Shown: positions 56,597-64,000 of the stretch, in pieces
Position numbering within the stretch: the stretch's first letter is position 1
Layout: each line of letters begins with the position of its first letter
Assembly: GCA_011799875.1 (NCBI GenBank)
Contig: CM022303.1
Coordinates: forward strand, 297,364,362-297,428,361
Reading direction: 5' to 3'
Source of the DNA: Thinopyrum elongatum
Taxonomy: Eukaryota > Streptophyta > Magnoliopsida > Poales > Poaceae
DNA: 64,000 nt
Notes under the pieces: model-generated
The model's database searches: none
Told to the model about the DNA's origin: nothing
Seen by the model: the letters and a program-made list of their open reading frames with translations, nothing else
Position numbers and translations under genes: made by a program

Positions 56597-57280
56597 TTAT
56601 GGAAATTGGAATCTTATATTACCTTCTTTCATATCAACAATAACACCAATGGTACGTAGGAAAGGCCTACCAAGTATTATAGGACAAGACGGATTGCAAT
56701 CAATATCAAGAACAATGAAATAAACGGGCACATAATTTCTATTTGCAAGAATAAGCACATCATTTATTCTACCCAAAGGTTTCCTAATAGTGGAATCGGC
56801 TAAGTGCAAATTAAGGGAACATTCATACAAATCATGAAGGCCTAGCACATCACATAAAGATTTTGGTATAGTGAAAACGCTAGCACCTAAATCACATAAA
56901 GCATTGCACTCATAATTTTTAATCTTTATTTTAATAGTAGGTTCCCATTCATCACATGATTTCCTAGGTATTGAAACCTCCAACTCTAGCTTTTGTTCTA
57001 AAGCTTTCATCATAGCTTCTACGATATGTTTAGTAAAAGATTTATTTTGTTCATAAGCATTGGGTGAATTTATCATGGATTGCAAGAAGGAAATACATTC
57101 AATTAAAGAAAAACTACCATAATTAAAATCCGTGAAATCCAAAGTAGTGAGCACATCACTAGCTAAAGTTTTGACCTCTCCAAACCCACTTTTATCAAAA
57201 AATATTAAGATCATCACCCTCCGAACAATTGGGACACCTTCTAGATAAAGTTGACTCATATTCAGTACCTTTCTCATCAA
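56597..57280 (-). pseudogene. Retropepsin-like protease of element E
   Basis: The 227-residue frame carries DKSGFGEVKTL near its start. A plant retropepsin domain follows: NALCDLGASVFTIP has the active-site position as D-L-G-A, and CPIILGRPFLRTIGV is the flap-distal signature. This form is typical of Athila/Tat-type Gypsy proteases. The upstream part is a linker rich in charged residues. The frame overlaps the gag piece (57195-57665) in another register, so a one-base shift near 57200-57240 breaks the polyprotein. No RT follows. Confidence 0.7.
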
Positions 57281-57665
57281 GTTTTATATTACTAAATAAA
57301 GATTCAATGGGTAAGACACCAATCATTTTAATATCTTCATCATGATTACTGAGCGGAAGTGACTCTGATTTAGCGGCCATCTTGTTTACTAAGGTAGTTT
57401 GTTTATCCAAAATTTTCCGTATCAGATTTTCAGTGAGAGCAAGTTGAGATTGAAGGTCGGCAACTTCTCTATTGACATCATCAAGTTGTTTACCAATAGC
57501 GTCTAGTAGGGTAGAGTGTTCTTTAAGCTCTTCATTAAAGAATTTATTGTGCTCAAATTGTGTAAACATGAAGTCCTTAATATTTTTCTTGATCTCGGCC
57601 AAACTTTTATGGTAAGAGCTATCGCAAAATTTATCATAAGACATGGTAACAAAGCAAACAAGCAA
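57195..57665 (-). pseudogene. Gag-region coiled-coil fragment of element E
   Basis: The 156-residue frame has a heptad-rich centre (about residues 50-95, LDDVNREVADLQSQLALTEN) predicted as coiled coil. It lies directly after the 5' LTR and primer site on the minus strand. It probably corresponds to the N-terminal part of the family's gag-region protein. A frame change separates it from the protease part. Confidence 0.55.
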
Positions 57666-57800
57666 ACAAAAATATTTTTTGTGTTTTTGCTAAATTGTTT
57701 TAGAAGTGGGAGAGATGAAAATGAGAGGCGAATGGCAAATGAAAGTAAGAGCAAGTAGATGATAGTTTATGCAAAGGTACTTGATAGGTTTGGTGATGTC

Positions 57801-57818
57801 TCTTCGGCAATAGCGCGA
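57801..57818 (-). other. Decayed tRNA-Asp primer binding site of element E
   Basis: The minus-strand sequence tcgcgctattgccgaaga matches the tRNA-Asp complement at 13 of 18 positions. Four of the five differences are transitions. It lies about 11 bp from the LTR end. Confidence 0.5.
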
Positions 57819-57829
57819 GCAATTCTTCC

Positions 57830-59384
57830 TGCTACTTGTAAGTTGTGTTGGGATTTCTTAGAATAGGAGAGGATGATGCAGTACAATAGAGATAAGTATT
57901 TCCCTTAGTTAAGAACCAAGGTTATCAATCCAGTAGGAGAACCACGCGAAACCTCATTAAAAGCACCTGCACACACAAAAGCAAATACTTGCACCCAACG
58001 CGAACAAGGGGGTTGTCAATGCTCTCGGCGGTTATTTGCAAGGATCAAATCTCATAGTGGTAGATAGATAAATTAAAATACAAAATAAAATAATGGTGAT
58101 AAAATTGCAGCAAGGTATTTTTTGATTTTATATATGATAAAAGTAGACCTGGGGGTCATAGTTTTCACTAGAGGCTTCTCTCTTGAACAAAAAGCATACG
58201 GTGGGTAAACAAATTACTGTTGGGCAATTGATAGAAAAACGCATAGTTATGATGATATTAAAGGCAGTGATCATGTATATAGGCATCATGTCCGAGACAA
58301 GTAGACCTACTCCTTCCTGCATCTACTACTAGTATTCCACCCATCGACCGCTATCCAGCATGCATCTAGAGTATTAAGTTAATAAAAATGGAGTAACGCC
58401 TTAAGCAAGATGACATGATGTAGACAAAGTAAATCCAACCAATATGAATAAACCTTGTCATTTTCCCCTTAATGGAAACAATACAAATATGTGTCGTGTC
58501 CCCTACTTTGTCACTGGGATATAGAGCACCACAAGATTGAACCCATTACAAAGCACCTCTCCCATTGCAAGATAAATCACTATAATTGGCCAAACCAAAC
58601 GGATAGATCGGAGAGAAATAGAAATCTATAATAATCATGCATAAAAGAATTTAGAGAAGACTCAATTAATATTCATGAATAATCTGATCATAAACCCACA
58701 ATTCATCGGATCCCAACAAACACACCACAAAAGAAGATTACATCGAATAGAACTCCAAGAACATCGAGGAAAGCATTGTGTTGAAGATCAAAGAGAGAGA
58801 AGAAGCCATCTAGATACTAGCTATGGACCCGTAGGTCTGTGGTAAACTACTGACACATCATTGAAAGGCAGCAAGGATGATGTAGAAGCCCTCCGTGATC
58901 GATTCCCCCTCCTGCGGAGTATTGGAAAAGGCCTCTAGATGGGATTGCGAAGGAACAGAAACTTGAGGCAGTGGAAAAAGTATTTTGGGTGGCTCTCTGT
59001 TGGTTTTCCGATTTTAGAGAATTTATAGAGGTGGAATTAGGTCAGACAGAGCCACGAGGGGCCCACAAGGCATCAGGGCGCACCTACCCCCTCTGGGCGC
59101 ACCCTGTTGCCTTGTCGTCTCCTCGTTTGCCTTTTGATCTCCTCCCAAAGCTTCTAGGGTCTCTCTTGTCCAAAAAAATCATCAAAAAGTTCCGTAGCAT
59201 TTGGACTTCGTTTGGTACTAATTTCCTGGAAAACCAAAAACATGCAAAAACAGCAACTGGCACTTGGCACTGGGTTAATAGGTTAATCCCAAAAAATGAT
59301 ATATAATTACATATAAAACATCCAAGATTGATACTATAATAGCATGGAACAATAAAAAATTATAGATACGTTGGGGATGTATCA
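57830..59384 (-). repeat. 5' LTR of element E
   Basis: 1555 bp, uninterrupted, minus strand. It is the reference for reconstructing the broken 3' LTR at 49695-53778. Confidence 0.85.
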
Positions 59385-60288
59385 GACAACCCCAACCGTA
59401 AGCAAGGACGATAACCTCGACAACATCACTTCTACATCTCCCTTGCCATTGGCGAACCCTGAGTCAAATTAAGCGTCACTTTCCTATCGAGACTAGCCAT
59501 TTGAGTATTGTCGGGCATCATTACTTGTGCACTTTAGTGATACACGTTCCGCATGCTATCATAGTGTGCATATATCATCATATTATCTCTTGTGTTATCA
59601 ATTGTTCCCGCATATACATAATTGCTATCTTGGTTCGAGCATTTTGCATAAGTGGCCAAATAAAAACATCAAACGGGAGAAACGCTTTTAAGCAAAAGGA
59701 AAAACAAACAAAGAGCTTGTAAGCAATAGCCATAGCATCGCCACATTGCATATCTTATTGCCATATTTGATCATCTTGGATCATTGTGACAGAATCACGG
59801 GGAACCATCATACATAGAATACTCGGGATAGAAAAGTAGATACGTTTTGTCTCTCATAGGTTGTGCACAAGTTTCATATCCGCCTATTGTGCATTTGTAC
59901 TACGTCTTTCTAGTGTTGTGCAACATGAGCGTTTTACATGGATTCCACATTTTGTTCTCATTTTCTTGGTTGCACGACCCCATTTATCTATCCGTGTGTG
60001 TGTTTTCGTGTGCCACTCATTGCTATTGGTCAACTTGTTTCACTTGCAAATTTGTGAATCTCTTTCAACATTATTGAATCTTGCTAACAATTGCATAAAT
60101 TTTGTGCTACTATCCTCACCAAGCTACTCCACAAGCTTTACTTGTGTAGGTGTGAGATTGACAAGATCCGGTACCAATTGTGCTACTTCCATAATACCAT
60201 ATTGTGTGATCTTTGATCCATCTTCAACATTGGATAATTTACATTTGGTCTAGTTCTTTCCTTTCTGCCACTCACATATTTGCCTCAG
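59385..60288 (+). other. Gypsy element D leader, resumed
   Basis: It follows directly on 49694 after removing element E and one target copy. It is AT-rich, with short cysteine/phenylalanine-rich frames and no domain. It leads to the gag start at 60289. Confidence 0.5.
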
Positions 60289-62285
60289 ATGATGGATAGG
60301 CCAAGCACTTCTATCAACCCACTCTTCATCGAGCAAGAAGAATAGCCAAACAACTACGTCACCAAGAATCAATTATTTGGCGCACATAGAGCTTTGCATC
60401 AAGAGAATGAAGCTTTGGGCGACCGCATCGATCGACTCACCGCCTACTTGCGATAATCTGAACAACGAACAAGGGACTACCTTGATGACAAGTTATCATC
60501 ACAAATGGAAGAGTTTCGTGCCTTGATGGTCAACCGCGCTTCATCCACTTCGTCATCATCAAGACTATGCCATTCGAGCTGACACTCTTCGGACACGTCT
60601 TTGGATGCAAGTCTTCGACAAGCTCGTTTGCAGCATTGCCAAGCACATTATGGCATGTACCAAGAGCAAGCTCCACAATGCCAACATCAAGAAAACCAAG
60701 ACGGCGACGCTCTCCGACAAGAACAACAATGCCATGACGAACAAGCCCTTGAAGCTCAATGTGCTCTACGCGAAGCAACCCACATTGTCAACGAGCACAA
60801 CTGTCGTGTGCATGAACAAGAAGAGGCCCTCCAATGAGAGCGACCAGAAGAAGACGCACGTCTTATGAAGCGCCAAGAATTGAGGAACAGTGCACGTATA
60901 CCACGTCCTCAACCTCAAGCTAATCAGGCGAAGCATGAATAGCAAGCAGTTGAAGACCCTCCTCCAAGACAAGAGTGCCATCACCATCGTCCCCAACATA
61001 ATGAAGAGCAACACTACAACAAGCTCAAGTTCAACATGCCTAAGTTCTCCGGAAGCAACAATCTCGAAGACTACCTCTCTTGGGCATTGAAGGTCGACAA
61101 CATATTCCGTCTTCACAACTATGAAGAGGAAAAGAAGATTGACATGGCCTCACTTGAGTTCCAAGACTACATTCTCATTTGGTGGGAGCAAGTCATCGAG
61201 CGACGCCAAGCTAAAGGCGACCCATCCATCACGACATGGAATCAAATGAAGGAGGTCATGAGAGCACATTTTGTGCCTACATACTATAGCCGAGATCTCT
61301 TCAAGAAATTGCAACTCCTCAAGCAAGGCACCAAGTCTGTTGAAGAATACTACAAATAAATGGAGATCGCAATGATACGAGCCAATGTCATGGAAGATGA
61401 GGAGCAAACTATAGCACGCTTCTTGAATGGACTCAACCATCCTATCAAGAAAATCGTCGATTTCCAACCGTACTCTAACCTCCTCGAGCTAGTGCACCAA
61501 GCTACCAAGGCCGAGCGACAAGTGCAAGATGACTACAAGTACTCCAATACTCTTCCAAGACCTACGGTTCATATACTCAAGCTTCAACACCTACGACACC
61601 TTCTACCACGATGAAAGCTTCACCAAGCAATGGTGACAAGTCAAGCTACAAGAAACCTTCCACATCTTCGAGTCATCCTCCTACGACAAGCAACTATAAG
61701 CCAAGAGCTTCATCATCAACTACTCCAATGGATGAGACCGTCAAGACATGTTCCATCAAATGTTTCACATGCCAAGGCCGAGGCCATAAGACATTTGAGT
61801 GCCCCACTCGATGCACCATGAATGCCAATGATGACGGCACCTACGAATCCATGAGGGAAGAAGAAATGGAAGCACTTAAGCACGTGGCCATGCATCGTCA
61901 AGTGGATGGAGATGAATATGCTCAAGACTTTTGTGACAATGAGTCGAGCCCCGTTCTTGTTGTCTCCAAGGTCTTGACACTTCAACACCAACAAGATGAA
62001 GATCAAAGATGTCATATCTTCCATACCAAAGTGGGCATCAATGGACATTCCGTCAAGGTCCGCGGAAGTTGCCACAATTTGGCAAGCGACGAGCTATGTA
62101 CCAAGCTACAATTGGTCAAGAAGAAGCACCCTCGCTGCTACAAGGTCCAACGGCTAAGTGACTCCGGCACCATTCAAGTGGAGCACACCGTTCAAGTCTC
62201 CTTCAAGATTGGCGCCTATGAAGACACCTTGGAGTGTGATATGGTTCCCATGTCCGTATGCCATCTCCTCCTAGGAAGACCTTGG
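60289..62285 (+). pseudogene. Gypsy element D gag-protease, degenerate
   Basis: Gag begins at 60289 (MMDRPSTSINPL) and is broken by several stops and shifts. The conserved Retrotrans_gag core is clear at 61036-61359 (MPKFSGSNNLEDYLSW, then KEVMRAHFVPTYY), continues past a TAA at 61357-61359 to 61614, and shifts frame to 61611-62285. A CCHC knuckle CFTCQGRGHKTFEC is at 61761-61802. The protease core reads VRGSCHNLAS, without the expected Asp, and ends CHLLLGRPW. Coding is interrupted at 62285 by a solo LTR and resumes at 63683. The element is old: this is the most decayed pol in the window. Confidence 0.8.
62281..62285. repeat. Target-site duplication of the 62286 solo LTR
   Basis: cttgg is repeated at 63678-63682, exactly flanking a TG...CA segment. 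Confidence 0.85.
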
Positions 62286-63677
62286 TGAAAGCGCATGTTT
62301 ACTCCCAGAGGGGGGTGAATGGGAGATTTTTAGAAATTCATCAAACTCTGAAGAATTTGACGAAGATCAGAATGAAGAAATGGAAACGCGAGGGAACTAA
62401 GTCATCATAGAAATGAAAAGCATGCATACAAGATACATACAGATGAAGAATCATGCAATCATATAGTCATACAAGCATGAAGAAGATGAACTGAAGAAAT
62501 AGAATAGAACATGATGAAAGTCTTCAGATCAAGTTCTTTAGAGAGTAGATCACAAATTCTTCAGCAGCGGAATAATGTAAGGGATGGGTGAAGAATTTGA
62601 AACCAGGTTGGCTCGGTGAATACATAATGATTTGGTAGACCAGTTCCAGATGATGTATCAACTGTATGTCTGGTTGAGGCGGCTGAGCCGAACTCAGAGG
62701 ACACACAGTCCTCACCCTATTCCTCTTGAGCTAAGGTCACTTAGACCTCGCCCAATCACTCGTGGTAAGTCTTCAAGGTAGACTTCCAAAACCTTCACAG
62801 ACTTCTTCACCGGCACACCACAATGACTCTTGGGTGCTCAGAACATGACGCCTAACCATCTGGAAGAATGATAGACTTCAAAGGTAAAAGGCGTCAGGTC
62901 ACACAGATCAATATCTTCAGTGATTCTCAATCACTTTGGCTCTGGGTTTTTCCTCACTTAGGATTCTCTCAAAGTCGTCAGAGGATGGGTTGCTCTCAAA
63001 TGACAAGTGTCAAGTTCTCTCGGCAGTTGTGGCAGGTGGCTATTTATAGCCAGGGGCAACCCAACGGTAATTGTCATAAATGCCCTTCTTTGATATGACC
63101 ATTGTCAGGATAAGGATCCACTCGATAGCTAGCCCGCGGTGCAGTAGTGGGCGGAATTTGAATTCTCAAATTCGTCGGGGCACTCAATTTCCTCACTTTT
63201 AGGCTGATCGCACCGGCGAACTCCTAACTCCTCAGTCTAACCAAATTCGTCAGTGACCAAATGAACTTCGTCACTGTTGCTAGCAAATGCGTTAGCTGTT
63301 CCGGAGATTTCCAAAGGCTTCACTTGATGTGGCTTGTGTATGTATAGGTTTGAGCATCACTTCGGAAATGTGAACTATGATTCACCTAGACCCCCTTTAA
63401 TAGTACGGTTTTTTCTATGACGCAAATAAGAAGAAAGAAACTATGAAAACAAAAGTCTTCAAGCTTCAAGTCTTCACAGCAATTTCCTCAAAGGTTGTAC
63501 CAATTTCATCACCAATTTCTTCACTTGAAGAAATACATTTTTAGGGGTCATCTTCCATGTGTTAAACCAAATCTTTAGGGACTATATCTCCTGTCTACAC
63601 TCACAAACATGTTAGTCCCTCAACCTATTTATCTTCAATACTCCTAAACCACTAAGGGGGCACTTGATGCACTTACA
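62286..63677. mobile_element. Solo LTR (1392 bp)
   Basis: It starts tgaaagcgcatgtttactcc and ends gatgcacttaca, with 5-bp TSD cttgg. It is rich in gaagaa/cttcatc words. It belongs to a family different from all other LTRs in the window. Removing it rejoins the element D reading frame across the duplication. No internal region is attached, so it is a solo LTR, or a very short LTR-like element. Confidence 0.8.
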
Positions 63678-63682
63678 CTTGG

Positions 63683-63837
63683 CAGTTCGACCGACGCGTC
63701 ATCCACAACAGACGAACCAATCACTATAGCTTCAAGATGAAGGACAAGGAGTACGTGCTTCGACCTATGTCACCAAGTCAAGTGATCGCCGACAAGAAAG
63801 CTTCACACCATCATGGAGAGAATAGTGAGTGAGTGAA
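63683..63837 (+). pseudogene. Gypsy element D pol, continuation
   Basis: It continues the protease-RT linker frame after the solo LTR (start QFDRRVIHNRRTNHYSF), matching what normally follows LLGRPW in plant Gypsy elements. It is interrupted at 63838 by a further LTR. Confidence 0.75.
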
Positions 63838-64000
63838 TGATACGTCTCCATCGTATCTACTTTTCCTAATGCTTTTACTCTTGTTTTGGACTCTAATTTG
63901 CATGATTTGAATGAAACTAACCCGGACTGACGCTGTTTTCAGCAGAACTACCATGGTGTTGTTTTTGTGTGGAAATAAAAGTTCTCGGAATGGAACGAAA
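63838..64000 (+). mobile_element. Start of a further LTR, runs off the window
   Basis: It begins TGATACGTCTCCATCGTATC and continues with actttt-type sequence distinct from elements E and F after about 20 bp. The TG start and insertion inside element D coding support an LTR terminus. The right boundary and duplication are outside the window. Confidence 0.7.

Larger units (their letters stand above)
49695..59384 (-). mobile_element. Athila-like Gypsy element E, minus strand, interrupted
   Basis: On the minus strand the element begins TGATACATCCCCAACGTATC at 59384 and ends CACAAGTAGCA at 49695. Flanks are gacag (left) and gacaa (right), a 4/5 match. The 5' LTR is 57830-59384. The 3' LTR is spread over 49695-53778 because of two foreign segments. 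Internal coding is gag/protease only, with no RT or integrase. Its 3' internal region is homologous to element F. Confidence 0.85.

Overview
The window is a block of nested transposable elements from a large grass genome, most likely a Triticeae species (wheat, Aegilops or barley group). The evidence is internal: Stowaway MITEs with the CTCCCTCCGT terminus inside TA, chromovirus and Athila-like Gypsy LTR elements, CACTA ends, a Helitron carrying RPA genes, and layered target-site duplications (TSDs). No intact single-copy host gene was recognised. Family names come from domain content and general knowledge; no database was searched.

Left part (1-25285). An AT-rich degenerate array and an old LTR fragment (787-1525) precede a CACTA-type left end (2562), which has about 84-bp subterminal repeats and two small gene-like units (3633-4253 and a frameshifted 5064-5655). 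An outer Gypsy element begins at 6285 (TGTAACACCCC, about 4.2-kb LTR, iMet primer site at 24774). Its LTR is split by a complete Gypsy chromovirus at 9541-23822 (TSD ttagg on both sides, 4.2-kb LTRs). This inner element encodes an extra ORF upstream of gag with a dsRNA-binding-like pattern, gag-protease-RT-RNaseH, and an integrase with D,D35E and a chromodomain-like tail. Two in-frame stops interrupt it.

Middle part (25286-39663). A Helitron-like element starts at about 25286, at an A|T junction inside the outer Gypsy. It encodes a decayed Rep/helicase (28912-33387), followed by an RPA-like multi-exon gene (33503-35900). A multi-exon gene resembling plant Ptta/En/Spm transposase (36829-39069) follows and probably belongs to a second CACTA, whose right terminus is at 48927. 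The Helitron 3' end was not found.

Right part (39664-64000). Three layers can be ordered. The oldest is a plus-strand Gypsy element D: LTR end 48928-49072, primer site, leader, degenerate gag-protease at 60289-62285, resuming at 63683. CACTA 2 lies in its LTR. CACTA 2 is itself interrupted by Athila-like element F (39664-47650, TSD gcgac). D's leader is interrupted by minus-strand Athila-like element E (49695-59384, TSD gacag/gacaa). E's LTR holds a same-family solo LTR in the opposite orientation (50995-52539) and an LTR fragment (52670-53767). D's protease-RT junction holds another solo LTR (62286-63677, TSD cttgg). A further LTR starts at 63838 and runs off the window.

F and E encode only gag/protease-type proteins, so they appear to be non-autonomous and would need enzymes supplied in trans. 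The best candidates for something undescribed are the dsRBD-like ORF of the inner chromovirus, the acidic and tyrosine-rich exon-like segments conserved in its LTRs, and the repeated polypurine-tract 15-mer and hairpins in the Athila-like elements.
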